Below, one piece after another: positions 36,194-49,384 of a stretch of DNA of 64,000 nucleotides (position 1 is the first letter of the stretch; each line of letters starts with the position of its first letter). The notes under the pieces were generated by a model. It was not told the origin of the DNA. It searched no databases and saw only the letters and a list, made by a program, of their open reading frames with translations. The translations under genes were made by a program, and so were the position numbers. Source of the stretch: Xanthomonas pisi DSM 18956 (GTDB lineage Bacteria; Pseudomonadota; Gammaproteobacteria; Xanthomonadales; Xanthomonadaceae); assembly GCF_001010415.1 (NCBI RefSeq), contig NZ_JPLE01000054.1, positions 1 to 64,000 on the forward strand. The letters are read 5' to 3'.

Positions 36194-37411
36194 CTACAAG
36201 CCGACATCCACCCACACCGCATGATGGTCGCTGCCATCGGCAATCGCTGCCTCCGGGGCGGTGCTGGCCGGCCAGAAGATGCCGCTGCCGATCAGGGTGA
36301 ACCGGTGCGATGGCAGCACGTAGTCCAGGCGCATGGTGCCGGCCTGCGGGCCGAAGTCGCCGGTGACCTGGTGCGGGTCGCCGGTGTGCACGATGCCTTG
36401 CGCGGCGTATTCGGCGGTCTTTTCCGGGCCGCCGTCGCTGCGCGGGGTGGGGTATTGCAGCACGCGCGGATGATGGATCAATGCGCTGATCGCTTCGTGG
36501 CGGCCGGCGCCATCGATCGGGTCGTTGTTCAGATCGCCCAGGATCACAAAGTGCGCATCGGCCGCCAGGCCACCGCAGATTCCCTTGTCATCGCACAACC
36601 AGCGTTTGCTGTCGGCCGCGTCGTCCAGGTACGCACGCCATAGCGCGAGCTCGTCGTGGTTGCGGGCTGCGTTGCGTTTTTCCGCGCCATCGAACACCGG
36701 CGGCGTCGGGTGCGAGACCAGCGCATGCACGACACCGAGCGGCGTGCGGACCGGCACGTCCCAATGCGATTTTGACGACAGGCGCAGTTGCGCCCAGATC
36801 GCGTCGCTGTAGAACGAACGCCCGGTCCCCGGATCCAGCGGCCGCAGCGCACCCGGCAGCGCGCTCCATTTGAGCAACTGAAAACTGCGCACGGCCTGCG
36901 CATCGATCGGATACCGCGACAGCACCAGCATGCCGTATTGGCCAGGATGCAGCCCATAGCCCCAGGCATCGTTGCCACGCGAGCGGCCATCGCCACCGAT
37001 GCTGCCGTTGTTGTCCAGGTCCAGGCCGCTCGGCACGCCGGTATTGACCGGTGCCAGATACCGATACGGGTAGCGCAACGGTTCGCCGCCGCCCGGCTGG
37101 GCGACCTGCAGGTAGCGTTGCTGGAACAGATCGGCCGCGCGGTGGTCGGGATCGAAATCGAATTCGTTGAGCAGCACCAGATCCGGGCGCACGCGCTGCA
37201 GCACGGCGGCGATCTTGCGTGCGTGCGCGCTGTCGCCCTGCAGTTCGCGCACCAGGCCGCCGGCCTCGTCGGAGTACAGCGAGGTGTTGTAGGTGGCGAT
37301 GCGCAGCTGTGTCGGTACAGCGCCGCTCGCGCTACCGGCCGATGCAGGCGTGCGATGGGTGCAGGCGGCGCAAAGCGCGGTCAATGCGAGCAACAGAAGA
37401 GGTCTGATCAT
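36194..37411 (-). CDS. Endonuclease/exonuclease/phosphatase-family lipoprotein
   Basis: A DNase I-fold metal-dependent hydrolase, 405 residues, with a lipoprotein signal ending in the lipobox LCAAC (C16), so it should be periplasmic or on the outer membrane. Fold motifs in order: RIATYNTSLY, LVLLNEFDFD (metal-binding glutamate), HALVSHPTPP, FVILGDLNNDPIDG (GDxN motif) and the terminal ADGSDHHAVWVDV (catalytic SDHH). Relatives act on nucleic acids, phosphoinositides or sphingolipids; the substrate cannot be told. It is probably monocistronic and faces purT tail-to-tail. Confidence 0.87.
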   Translation of the reverse strand: MIRPLLLLALTALCAACTHRTPASAGSASGAVPTQLRIATYNTSLYSDEAGGLVRELQGDSAHARKIAAVLQRVRPDLVLLNEFDFDPDHRAADLFQQRYLQVAQPGGGEPLRYPYRYLAPVNTGVPSGLDLDNNGSIGGDGRSRGNDAWGYGLHPGQYGMLVLSRYPIDAQAVRSFQLLKWSALPGALRPLDPGTGRSFYSDAIWAQLRLSSKSHWDVPVRTPLGVVHALVSHPTPPVFDGAEKRNAARNHDELALWRAYLDDAADSKRWLCDDKGICGGLAADAHFVILGDLNNDPIDGAGRHEAISALIHHPRVLQYPTPRSDGGPEKTAEYAAQGIVHTGDPHQVTGDFGPQAGTMRLDYVLPSHRFTLIGSGIFWPASTAPEAAIADGSDHHAVWVDVGL

Positions 37412-37462
37412 CGCGCGATTCTCGCATGCCGGATGCGACAGACCGATGTCGCGCGCTGCGAT

Positions 37463-38218
37463 TCACGGTGCCGATGCGGCTGGCGGCAGCCCGCGCCACT
37501 GACGGCCGTCGTAGGCCTCCAGTGCGTTGAAGCGGCGCTTGTAGTTCATCTTGGCGTGCCCGTCGATCCAGTAGCCCAGATACACATGCGCGCGTCGCTC
37601 GCGCTGCGCCCATTGAATCTGCTGCAGGATCGCGAAGGTGCCCAGGCTGCGCGCGGCCGCCTCCGGCGCGTAGAACGTGTACACCGCCGACAGCGCATGC
37701 TCGGTCACATCGGTGACCGCAACGGCGAGCAGTCGCCCCGGGGCATGCGCTACGGCCGGTTCGCGGATTTCCAGAAACCGCCCATGCGACCAGCCGCCGA
37801 TCAGGAACTGATCGAATTCGGTGCCGCCATGCTCGTCCATGCCGCCACCGGGGTGGCGGGAGGTGAGGTAATGGCGGTATAGGGCCAGTTGCTCGTCGGT
37901 GCGCTCGGCCGCGACCACGCGCACGACCAGATCCTGGTTGCGCGCAAGGCAGCGGCGTTGACTGCGATCGGGCCGAAACGCATCCACCGCAATGCGCACC
38001 GGCACGCAGGCGCGGCAGCGCTCGCAATGCGGCCGGTACACCAGATCGCCGGAGCGACGAAATCCCCATGCCAATGCCTGCGGATAGATCGTGCCAAGGC
38101 GCGGGTCATGTGGGTCCAGCACCAGATCGCGCGCACGACGCTCGGGCCAGTAGCCGCAGGCGTGCTCGCCGGTCTGGAACAGGCGCAGGTCGTCGTGGGT
38201 GTCGGCGTGAATGGCCAT
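37463..38218 (-). CDS. bpt: Aspartate/glutamate leucyltransferase (N-degron)
   Basis: An aminoacyl-tRNA protein transferase of the Bpt/ATE1 group, 251 residues, which adds leucine from Leu-tRNA to proteins with N-terminal Asp or Glu and marks them for ClpS/ClpAP degradation. The cysteine motif [12 protein letters not shown] near 65 and the GNAT-like C-terminal domain ([18 protein letters not shown]) are diagnostic. The family length is matched when the start is the ATG at 38218 ([13 protein letters not shown]); the frame runs on upstream across noncoding sequence. The ribosome site is weak. Confidence 0.93.
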   Translation of the reverse strand: MAIHADTHDDLRLFQTGEHACGYWPERRARDLVLDPHDPRLGTIYPQALAWGFRRSGDLVYRPHCERCRACVPVRIAVDAFRPDRSQRRCLARNQDLVVRVVAAERTDEQLALYRHYLTSRHPGGGMDEHGGTEFDQFLIGGWSHGRFLEIREPAVAHAPGRLLAVAVTDVTEHALSAVYTFYAPEAAARSLGTFAILQQIQWAQRERRAHVYLGYWIDGHAKMNYKRRFNALEAYDGRQWRGLPPAASAP

Positions 38219-38416
38219 GCGCGCAGGATAGCGCCTGTACGTCGCAACAGCGGCGACTGTCCGCTGGATGAATACGCCAGGTGAGCGCGTCAACGCGTGC
38301 GCCGATGGCCCGTTGATGTGGGTGTTGGTGGCAGCGCACGGCGTGTCCGGATGCGCCACCCACGCGATGCGGCCCATGCAGGTGCCGCGTGTGGTTCCCA
38401 CAATCAGGAGTTTCTC

Positions 38417-39007
38417 ATGACGTCTCGCAAACCCTTCCTCGCCCTGGCCGTGCTGGCTGCGCTGTCCGCCGGCGCCGTGTTCGCTGCCACTCCGCCTGTT
38501 GCCGGCGATGCGCCGCGTCCTGGCAAGCTCGACAGCAATAACGATGGCGTCATCGATCGCAGCGAAGCGGCTGCCGACCCCAGGCTGGCCGCGCAGTTCG
38601 ACACGCTGGACACCAACAAGGACGGCAAGCTCTCGCGCGATGAGCGCCCCAGTCATCGCGGCCCGGGTCGCGAGGGACGTGGCGACTGGATGGCCAAATT
38701 CGACACCAACAAGGACGGCCGTATCAGCCGCGAGGAAGCCAAGGCCGACCCGAAGTTTGCCGCGCGCTTCGATCAGATGGATCTCAACAAGGACGGCTTC
38801 GTCGATCGCGCCGACCGTGAGCTGCGCATGCAGCAGCATCGCGATGCGTGGTTTGCCAAGGCCGACACCGACAAGGACGGAAAGCTGAGCAAGGCCGAGT
38901 TCGATGCCGCATCGAAGATGCGCGGCGAGCACGGTCGCTGGGGGCAGGGCGAGCATGGCGAGCACGGCAAGCGTGCGATGCCGGCCAAGCCTGCTGCGGC
39001 CAACTGA
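38417..39007 (+). CDS. Secreted EF-hand calcium-binding protein
   Basis: An exported protein of 196 residues with a Sec signal (to about 23, cleavage after VFA) and five canonical EF-hand loops: D39-E50, D65-E76, D96-E107, D122-D133 and D150-E161. Four carry the DxN/DxDGxI/V/L pattern closely (DTNKDG, DLNKDG, DTDKDG). The His/Gly-rich tail may bind metal. It probably acts as a periplasmic calcium buffer or sensor; a partner is unknown. AGGAG lies 7 nt before the ATG, and a strong terminator follows. It is monocistronic. Confidence 0.9.
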   Translation: MTSRKPFLALAVLAALSAGAVFAATPPVAGDAPRPGKLDSNNDGVIDRSEAAADPRLAAQFDTLDTNKDGKLSRDERPSHRGPGREGRGDWMAKFDTNKDGRISREEAKADPKFAARFDQMDLNKDGFVDRADRELRMQQHRDAWFAKADTDKDGKLSKAEFDAASKMRGEHGRWGQGEHGEHGKRAMPAKPAAAN

Positions 39008-39103
39008 GTGTGTCGTGCAGCTGTTTGAGTAATGCCGTGGTCGGATGACACCGTCGTCATGGCGGTGGCCCATCCGCAACAGGTAACAAGGCGCCGATCG
39101 ACA

Positions 39104-39137
39104 GACGGCCTCCCGCGCAGGCAGGAGGCCGTTTTTT
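39104..39137 (+). terminator. Rho-independent terminator
   Basis: Stem ACGGCCTCC/GGAGGCCGT followed by six T, about 100 nt past the EF-hand gene. The rest of 39008-39320 holds no recognisable gene. Confidence 0.9.
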
Positions 39138-39320
39138 GTACGTGCGTTGTCGGGTCGGCCAAGCCCGTTGATTGCTTACTGCCTCTGGATACGGCAACCA
39201 CATCATCGGCTGACGCAATGGCGCAGCGCGAAGAGCCGTTGGCCGCCCGGGGGCGTATCCTCGATCGCGCCTTCCGCGGCAATAGCGGGGGCAGCTTGCG
39301 CCCCTGCCGGCCCAGCGACA

Positions 39321-39497
39321 TCACCCGATGACCGAGATCGCATCAACAATCGAGACAAGGACCACGTAGAGCGCTGTTCTCACGCGCAAGTGGAAGACCT
39401 CGCGCATGTTGGTGACAAACACGTTGCGCGCATTCCGACGATCTTCCATGTGCGCGCCAGTGGCATGCAGATCGATACGTGTGTTGGAGGGCCTCAT
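39321..39497 (-). CDS. Small single-pass protein coupled to the ECF sigma factor, 58 aa
   Basis: Not recognised. The 58-residue frame starts with an ATG that overlaps the sigma-factor stop (ATGA). It has a basic, Arg/Asn-rich N-terminal part (1-37) and one hydrophobic segment near the C-terminus (ALYVVLVSIVDAISVIG). It could be a small membrane regulator of the sigma factor, in the place an anti-sigma gene would take. Support is position and frame only, so it may be a chance ORF. Confidence 0.45.
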   Translation of the reverse strand: MRPSNTRIDLHATGAHMEDRRNARNVFVTNMREVFHLRVRTALYVVLVSIVDAISVIG

Positions 39498-40687
39498 AGC
39501 ATCCCCAGCTTGATGTAGTGGCGCAGGATCGGCAGCACCACCGCGGCGTTGCTGACGATCACTGCGGTTGGGCTGAACATGCAGCGGTAGAGCAGCGGTG
39601 CCCGCTTGGCTCCGCGCCGACGTGCATCGCGCTCCAGCATCGGGCGCATCACCCGCGGCAGCACCATGAGGGACTGATAGTTGATGACCAGCAGGCCTGC
39701 GCTCAGCACCAGCAGCGATGCCAAAGCGCTGACTCCAACCCATTTCAGCATCAGCGTGGCGCTGCAGACCAGAACGGAGATCAGTGTGATGGCGTGGGTA
39801 AAACGTCGCACGGCTGTCGCCTCGCTGGGCGATTGCGCAAAGCGCAGCAGATAGGTGCCTGACCAGTAGGTGGCCAGCGCAGCAACCAGCACGCTGCCAG
39901 CAGCAAATAGCGCCGGCATGCCGAACCAGACGCTCAACGCACCGGCCGCGCCGCCACTGCCAAGGGAAGAGCCTGTCAAACCGCCCACGCCCAGCTTGCC
40001 CGCGCCACCGATGCCGCCAAATACGATGGCCGCGCTGGCGGTGCCGGGCGCCGCCAGCATCGTCGCCGAGGTCACTGCCGTGGCAAAGGCGACGCTGGGG
40101 GCAGTGCTGCGTGCGAATTCGCCGAACCTGCGCAGCAATTGGTCGCGCACGCTGGCGCGCGCACGCGACAGGCGTTTGCGAACCGCCGTATCGCTGAGGC
40201 CCAGCAGTGAGGCGACCTGTTGCGAGCTCTGGCCTTCGCGGTAATACAGCAGCAGGGTCTCGCGGCTTTCTTCGGGCAACGCGGAAATAATGTCGAGCGC
40301 GGCGATCTCTTCTTCCACCTGCAGCAGGCGGTCGGCGGGCGAGGGCGCAGGATCGGCGGCCATGGCGATCGCCAGATCGGCCGCCTCGCCACTGAGGGCA
40401 TGGTGGCGGTTGGCGCGTAGCCAGTCGCGTGCCAGATTGCGGGTGATCTGGCGCAGCCAAGGCAGGAAGCTGGCGGGCTGATGCAGTTGCGCCAGCCGCT
40501 GCCAGGCGCGCAGAAACGCTTCCTGGGCGATGTCCTCGCTGGCGGCGATATCGCGGGTGATCGCCAGCGCGATGGCAGTGACCGTGTTCTGGCAGGCACC
40601 GACAATGCGGCCATATGCCTGCTGGCAGCCGGCCGCGGCACTGGGCAGTTCGCGTTGCAACATCAGATCCAGCGTGTCGGCATGCAT
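39494..40687 (-). CDS. ECF sigma factor with C-terminal membrane domain
   Basis: An RNA polymerase sigma-70 family protein, 397 residues, twice the usual ECF length. Region 2 (DIAASEDIAQEAFLRAWQRL near 45-65, FLPWLRQITRNLARDW) and region 4 (LPEESRETLLLYYREGQSSQQVASLLGLS, then TAVRKRLSRAR) fill residues 1-180. The rest is a Gly/Ala-rich linker and about four hydrophobic helices (235-255 to ~355), so the factor seems tethered to the membrane. This built-in tail may replace a separate anti-sigma factor; none is adjacent. The ATG at 40687 has GGGG upstream. A 58-residue gene overlaps its end. Confidence 0.85.
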   Translation of the reverse strand: MHADTLDLMLQRELPSAAAGCQQAYGRIVGACQNTVTAIALAITRDIAASEDIAQEAFLRAWQRLAQLHQPASFLPWLRQITRNLARDWLRANRHHALSGEAADLAIAMAADPAPSPADRLLQVEEEIAALDIISALPEESRETLLLYYREGQSSQQVASLLGLSDTAVRKRLSRARASVRDQLLRRFGEFARSTAPSVAFATAVTSATMLAAPGTASAAIVFGGIGGAGKLGVGGLTGSSLGSGGAAGALSVWFGMPALFAAGSVLVAALATYWSGTYLLRFAQSPSEATAVRRFTHAITLISVLVCSATLMLKWVGVSALASLLVLSAGLLVINYQSLMVLPRVMRPMLERDARRRGAKRAPLLYRCMFSPTAVIVSNAAVVLPILRHYIKLGML

Positions 40688-41044
40688 CGGCACAATCCCC
40701 GTCCTGTTCCCAGCATGACGCATGGACACGGCGGATGTGACCGATACGATTCCATGGTGGGTGGGTGCGGACCGAGAGATGCCAACGAACGACCATACGA
40801 GGGCGTGGTCGAGCCTGGTCTCGCAGCGAACGAGGCCGGCCCAGCTCCTCAACGGATGAGGCCACGGTCCGCAGCGAACGCGCCGCTGGTGTCGCCAAGC
40901 TGGCCGGCCGGTAGCGGATGCAGCGGCGCGACACCACTTATTCCGGTGACCGTGAGGGCGCAGGGCACAAGGATGCAGGTCTGCGTGCGCTGCGTCAGCG
41001 ACCACCCTGCCAGCCCGTGCCATGCCAGCGCAGCGCGGCGGCGC
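40688..41044. other. Intergenic upstream of the ECF sigma gene
   Basis: 357 bases between the DUF2007 gene end and the sigma gene start, both minus strand. It must hold the sigma promoter. A GGAAT...CGTC-like arrangement was looked at but is not convincing. No gene seen. Confidence 0.45.
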
Positions 41045-41548
41045 TCAGCGCGCCGGCTGGATCCGCACCCGCACTTCTTCGTCGTCCGCCGACGGTGTCG
41101 CTTCCGGGGGCGGGTGTGATGCGGGCTGCGTTGCCGGCGCGATCGGTGCGGGAGTGCTGCGATGGCGCATCACCACCACCATGGCCACCGCGCCAATCAC
41201 CAGCAACAGCATCAGACGGATGCGCCATGCCCAGCTGCGCGCGGTGGTGCTGGAGCCGTTTTCGCCTTCGCGGAAGGTGTATTCCACGTTCGGCAGGTCG
41301 CGGCGGGTGGTATCGAGCAGGCGCGCGTCGCGCAGCAGGTCGCGCGCACGCGGCTGGTCGTCGGCGTGCACGATCCACACGGTGGGATAGGCCTGCGCGT
41401 TGCCTTGCTCCAGGTAGCTGAACTGGCCGGTGCGCTTGCTCTCATATGAGCGGCCATTGCTCATGCGCACGTCGATGCCGGCGTTGCGCAACAGATTGGC
41501 CACGCCCTCGGCGGTTTCGATACGTTGACTGCTGAAGATCTTGCGCAT
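41045..41548 (-). CDS. DUF2007-domain membrane protein
   Basis: A 167-residue protein annotated in Xanthomonas as pathogenicity-like. The N-terminal ~70 residues match the DUF2007 (putative signal-transducing) fold: MRKIFSSQRIETAEGVANLL, GIDVRMSN, TVWIVHADDQPRARDLL. One transmembrane helix (about 110-127) and a Pro/Ala-rich acidic tail follow. The role is unknown; the fold resembles ACT-like ligand sensors. It is probably alone on its transcript, 230 bp downstream of tesB. Confidence 0.78.
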   Translation of the reverse strand: MRKIFSSQRIETAEGVANLLRNAGIDVRMSNGRSYESKRTGQFSYLEQGNAQAYPTVWIVHADDQPRARDLLRDARLLDTTRRDLPNVEYTFREGENGSSTTARSWAWRIRLMLLLVIGAVAMVVVMRHRSTPAPIAPATQPASHPPPEATPSADDEEVRVRIQPAR

Positions 41549-41778
41549 GCTGGTGGAAATCGCCGTTGGGTCCGGAACAGATGGCGCCAGTGCCGCGCCG
41601 GTTCAAGATGAAGGAAGGATGCCGCTGATCGCTGTCGCTACGTGGCCGCACGCGCGCCGGCGAACAAGTCCGCGCGTGGTCGTGCCAACGCGCATGCTGG
41701 GTGGTGCACCGGCAGCGCGCCCAGCCCCTGCGCTGTCGATGGATGAGTCCGCGCCACAAGCGCGCCACGCATCTGCGC

Positions 41779-42684
41779 CTAGCCCCTGGCCGGCACGGCA
41801 ATCGCGCTGCCCTCGGGCACCACGCGGATCAGGCCTTCCTGCGTGGTGCTGGCGACCAGTACCCCGGCGCGGGTGAAGAACTGCCCGCGTGCCAGGCCGC
41901 GCGCGCCCTGCGCGGTGGGGCTGTCCAGCGAATACAGCAGCCAGTCGTCGGTGCGGAAGGGACGGTGGAACCACAGCGCATGGTCGAGCGAGGCCATCTG
42001 CACATTGGGCGTGTAGTAACTGATGCCGTGCGGAAAGGTCGAGGTGCCCAGCAACTGGAAATCCGAAGCGTAGGCCAGCAGCACCTGGTGCAGGCCGACA
42101 TCGTCGCCGATCGGGTCGTTCAGGCGCAGCCACATCTGCTGGAACGGTGGGCGCTTGGGTGGCTTGAGTTCGTCGCGCGGAAACACATGGCGAAATTCGA
42201 ACGGGCCGCCGCGTGAGAGCCAGCGCTGCACCTTTGCCGGCAGCTTCGCCAGCACTTCCGGCGCCAGCGGCGCGGCCGGTTCGATGTCTTCCGGCGGCGG
42301 CACCACCGGCATCACCGACTGATGCTCGGCACCGTCTTCGTGTTCCTGGAACGAGGCCGCACAGAAAAAGATCACCTTGCCGTGCTGGATCGCGGTGACC
42401 CGCCGTACCGAGAAACTGCCGCCATCGCGGGTGCGGTCGACGTCGTAGACGATCGGGTGGTCGATATTGCCGGCACGCAGGAAATAGGCATGCAGCGAAT
42501 GCGCCTGACGGCCATTTTCCACCGTGGCCTGCGCGGCCGACAGCGCCTGGCCCAGCACCTGTCCGCCGAAGACGTACTTGGTGCCGATGTCGCGGCTCTG
42601 GCCGCGAAACAGATTGTCTTCCAGGCGCTCCAGCGACAGCAGGCTGATCAGTTCGGAGACGACGGGTTCGGCGGTGGCGGACAA
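41779..42684 (-). CDS. tesB: Acyl-CoA thioesterase II
   Basis: A double-hotdog thioesterase that frees fatty acids from acyl-CoA, 301 residues, cytosolic. The TesB marks are FRGQSRDIGTKYVFGGQVLGQAL near the start, the DRTRDGGSFSVRRV strand-helix, and the second-domain catalytic region MASLDHALWFHR, with its aspartate, followed by the GxxRGLARGQFF segment. The start is taken as TTG at 42684 (M)SATAEPVVSELI: it is the first start downstream of a TATAAT box (42715-42720). The longer frame would include the end of the enoyl-CoA hydratase region. Confidence 0.93.
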   Translation of the reverse strand: MSATAEPVVSELISLLSLERLEDNLFRGQSRDIGTKYVFGGQVLGQALSAAQATVENGRQAHSLHAYFLRAGNIDHPIVYDVDRTRDGGSFSVRRVTAIQHGKVIFFCAASFQEHEDGAEHQSVMPVVPPPEDIEPAAPLAPEVLAKLPAKVQRWLSRGGPFEFRHVFPRDELKPPKRPPFQQMWLRLNDPIGDDVGLHQVLLAYASDFQLLGTSTFPHGISYYTPNVQMASLDHALWFHRPFRTDDWLLYSLDSPTAQGARGLARGQFFTRAGVLVASTTQEGLIRVVPEGSAIAVPARG

Positions 42685-42714
42685 GAGGCTGGCCTGGGCG
42701 TGCGACGGACCACG

Positions 42715-42720
42715 ATTATA
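42715..42720 (-). promoter_or_regulatory. -10 box of tesB
   Basis: A perfect TATAAT on the minus strand, 31 nt before the proposed tesB start. The -35 position is poor. It supports the short tesB start. Confidence 0.55.
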
Positions 42721-42755
42721 GCGGGCCGCCTGCCCGCCACCGGGCGGGGGCAGGC

Positions 42756-43526
42756 TCAGGCCTTTTGCAGGCGTGCGACCAGGCCGCGCAGCGCGGCCTG
42801 GGCATCGGGCGCGTACCAGCCATCGACAAAGCGCTCCAGCTGGATCAGCTCCGGCGCCAGGGCAGCGCGCAGATCCGCCCTGGCCACCGCGCGCGTGGCC
42901 AGCATCGGCTGCCGTGGCAGTTGCTGCAGCTCCTGCAGCCACGCCACCGCGCGTGCGGTGACCAGCTCGCCGTCGACCAGCTCATCCACCATGCCGATCT
43001 GGGCGGCCTGTTCGGCCGGCAGCAATTGCCCGGACATCAGCAGGCGTTCGGCGCGATGCGCACCGACCACGCGGCGCAGCAGCCGCTGGATGCCTTCCGG
43101 CGCCGCCAACCCCACCTGCACTTCATTCAGGCCGATCGTGTACGGCCGCGCGGTATCGGCGCTGCGCGCCATCACCCGGTAATCGCAGCACAGCGCCAGC
43201 ACGCAACCGCCGGCCGGCGCATGGCCGCCGATCGCCGCCACCACCGGCACCGGGCAATTGGCCAGCGCCTGCGCTGCCTCGAAGAAGGCCGTCCAGCTGG
43301 CCAGCAGCGCAGCGCGGTCGGTGCCATGCGACAGCAGGTGTGGCACATCCATGCCACCGGAAAAAATACGTTCGCTACCCGACAGCACCACGCCGTCGAC
43401 ATCGCTTCCTAGCTGCTGCACGGCGGACGTCAGTGCCTGGCAGAGTGCGGTATCCAGCGCATTGACCGGCGGGCGCGCCAGGCGGAGTTCGCGAAGACGG
43501 CCGTGGTCGAGGATTTGGATGCTCAT
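42756..43526 (-). CDS. Enoyl-CoA hydratase/isomerase family protein
   Basis: A crotonase-fold enzyme, 256 residues. The oxyanion-hole segments ERIFSGGMDVPHLL (about 53-66) and AIGGHAPAGGCVLALCCDYR (about 100-120) are present. The usual hydratase glutamates are not both clear, as a proline/alanine pair stands where E-A-G is common, so it may be an isomerase, a dienoyl-CoA isomerase-like enzyme or another crotonase. AGGAG lies 6 nt before the ATG. It probably takes part in fatty-acid degradation next to tesB and the hotdog thioesterase, but the grouping is inferred from neighbours. Confidence 0.85.
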   Translation of the reverse strand: MSIQILDHGRLRELRLARPPVNALDTALCQALTSAVQQLGSDVDGVVLSGSERIFSGGMDVPHLLSHGTDRAALLASWTAFFEAAQALANCPVPVVAAIGGHAPAGGCVLALCCDYRVMARSADTARPYTIGLNEVQVGLAAPEGIQRLLRRVVGAHRAERLLMSGQLLPAEQAAQIGMVDELVDGELVTARAVAWLQELQQLPRQPMLATRAVARADLRAALAPELIQLERFVDGWYAPDAQAALRGLVARLQKA

Positions 43527-43691
43527 GCGGGGCTCCTGAAAGTCGGGCCATGATAGACGGCCGTCGCTGCATGCGGTGCGTACATGCAAGCGCGGTGCTG
43601 GTCCGGTGGTGCGTTTTGGCGCGCAGCCACAGTGCAGCATCAAGCGCACATGCGGGCCAGCGGTTTCAGCATGGGCGGGAAACGCGCACAT

Positions 43692-43723
43692 AAAAACGGC
43701 GGCTCCATCGAGAAGCCGCCGTG
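43692..43723 (-). terminator. Rho-independent terminator after uvrA-thioesterase
   Basis: Minus strand: ACGGCGGCT/AGCCGCCGT stem followed by TTTTTA, 32 nt past the thioesterase stop codon. Confidence 0.88.
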
Positions 43724-43754
43724 TGTCATTCAACCGCGTCTGCGCTGAGCGCGA

Positions 43755-44158
43755 TCAGCTGCTCGCTGCGCGCACCGCATCCGGCAGCGCCGCGCTCTTG
43801 CCGGTCTGCGTATCGATCCACACCACCACCACGTTGCCGTCGGAGTACAGCTTGCTGTCGTCCTTCTGGTCGAAGATGCGGTGGCCGATGGTCACGCTGC
43901 TGGTGCCCAGGCGTTCGACGAACAACTCGACGGTGATGTCATTCGGCCAGATCAACGGCTGCTTGTAGTTGACGTTGGTGGCAGCGACCACCGGCGCGAT
44001 ACGGTCGGTCATCGCCACGCCTTGCACGCCCAACATCCAGCGCACGCGCGCTTCTTCCAGATACGAAATGTATTTGGCGTTGTTGACGTGGCCCATGCTG
44101 TCCATATCGCGCCAGCGCACGCTGATCGGGATGCGTGCCAGGATCTTGTGTTCGCTCA

Positions 44159-44159
<1 letters not shown>
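43755..44159 (-). CDS. Acyl-CoA thioesterase, YbgC/4HBT hotdog type
   Basis: A single-hotdog thioesterase, 134 residues. It has the family signature RWRDMDSMGHVNNAKYISYLEEAR (about 16-39), with the catalytic aspartate in DMDSMGHVNN, and the strand VNYKQPLIWPNDITVEL. Acyl-CoA substrate length is unknown. It overlaps the end of uvrA by 1 bp (TGATG), so it is made from the uvrA transcript; the pairing seems to be one of convenience. Confidence 0.9.
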
Positions 44160-47125
<2,966 letters not shown>

Positions 47126-47323
47126 GGGGGATCCGATGTCGGGCCGGCGAACCGGCAGTGGTGCGAGCGTGCTCAGCAGGAATGAGTGGCAGTCGATCAG
47201 CCTACCCGCCGACCTAGGTGAGGGCAATTGCCCCAAATGCCAGTCTGCCGGGGCGGTTGTGGCGGCCGGATGATGCGTTCCACCCGTCCGATTCGGGTGC
47301 GCGGCCGCGAACCTGCTTGCGGG

Positions 47324-47353
47324 TTGACCCGAAACCCGCTAGGCCAGTACAAT
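47324..47353 (+). promoter_or_regulatory. rplU-rpmA promoter
   Basis: TTGACC (47324-47329), 18-nt spacer, TACAAT (47348-47353); start of transcription expected near 47360, leaving a leader of about 58 nt. The same core occurs before the tRNA-Thr gene. Confidence 0.85.
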
Positions 47354-47417
47354 CCCGCTCCTGTCTGCCCCATGGGCAAGTCAGGCGACCATAATAACTA
47401 CAGAGGAACACCTGGTC

Positions 47418-47738
47418 ATGTACGCAGTTCTGGTAACCGGCGGTAAGCAATACCGCGTCGCGCAGGGCGAAACGCTCCGCGTGGAAAAGCTCGAAGTCGA
47501 AGCCGGCAACGAGATAAAGTTCGACACCATCCTGATGCTGGGCGATAGCGATGGCATCAAGCTGGGCGATGCGCTGAAGGGCGCCTCGGTCACCGCCAAG
47601 GTCGTGGCCCATGGCCGCGCCGACAAGGTGCGCATCATCAAGTTCCGTCGCCGCAAGCACCACATGAAGCGTCAGGGACACCGTCAGTACTACACCGAAA
47701 TCGAGATCACCGGCATCGCCGGTGGCGACAAGAAGTAA
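47418..47738 (+). CDS. rplU: 50S ribosomal protein L21
   Basis: Large-subunit protein bL21, 106 residues. It opens [18 protein letters not shown] and contains the RNA-binding [21 protein letters not shown] near 75-95. GGAA stands before the ATG. It is followed 12 bp later by rpmA in the conserved rplU-rpmA-obg order. Confidence 0.99.
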   Translation: MYAVLVTGGKQYRVAQGETLRVEKLEVEAGNEIKFDTILMLGDSDGIKLGDALKGASVTAKVVAHGRADKVRIIKFRRRKHHMKRQGHRQYYTEIEITGIAGGDKK

Positions 47739-47750
47739 GGAGAACCAGTC

Positions 47751-48011
47751 ATGGCACATAAAAAGGGCGTAGGTTCCTCGCGCAACGGTCGCGATTCCAA
47801 CCCGAAGTACCTCGGCGTGAAGATCTTCGGTGGTCAGGCCATCGACGCCGGCAACATCATCGTGCGTCAGCGCGGCACCCAGTTCCATCCGGGCGCCGGC
47901 GTCGGCCTGGGTCGCGACCATACGCTGTTTGCGCTGGTCGACGGCAAGGTGGAGTTCTCCACCAAGGGTCCGAAGAAGCGTCGTACCGTCAGCGTGGTTG
48001 CCGAGGCGTAA
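47751..48011 (+). CDS. rpmA: 50S ribosomal protein L27
   Basis: Large-subunit protein bL27, 86 residues, whose N-terminus reaches the peptidyl-transferase centre. It starts [19 protein letters not shown] with no Firmicute-type cleavable extension. AGGAG lies 7 nt upstream. It is co-transcribed with rplU and has a terminator after it. Confidence 0.99.
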
Positions 48012-48067
48012 TCGCCCGCTCCATGCAGGCCAGTCCGTCAGGCATCGCTGCCTGGCGGACGAGACGG

Positions 48068-48092
48068 AAAGCCCCGCTTTTGCGGGGTTTTT
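48068..48092 (+). terminator. Rho-independent terminator of rplU-rpmA
   Basis: A CCCCGC-TTTT-GCGGGG stem followed by TTTTT, about 57 nt past rpmA. obg must then have its own promoter or rely on read-through. Confidence 0.88.
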
Positions 48093-48099
48093 CGTTTGA

Positions 48100-49293
<1,194 letters not shown>

Positions 49294-49311
49294 GTGCACG
49301 CACAGGCACAC

Positions 49312-49338
49312 AAAAAACCCGGCTGAGGCCGGGTTTTT
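49312..49338. terminator. Bidirectional terminator between obg and rpsT
   Basis: AAAAAACCCGGC-TGAG-GCCGGGTTTTT is symmetric, with an A-run before and a T-run after the stem, so it can end both convergent transcripts. Confidence 0.93.
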
Positions 49339-49384
49339 CTGTGCTACCGGAAGCCAGGCTTCCGGTAACGGCGCAGCTGATCGC

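Noticed and set aside
40700-40760. ECF-type autoregulatory promoter (GGAAT...CGTC) before the sigma gene
   Set aside because: Only partial match to the usual GGAAC/CGTC pair, and spacing is not certain.
47126-47323. LexA box upstream of uvrA
   Set aside because: No sequence resembling a LexA palindrome was found in the leader.
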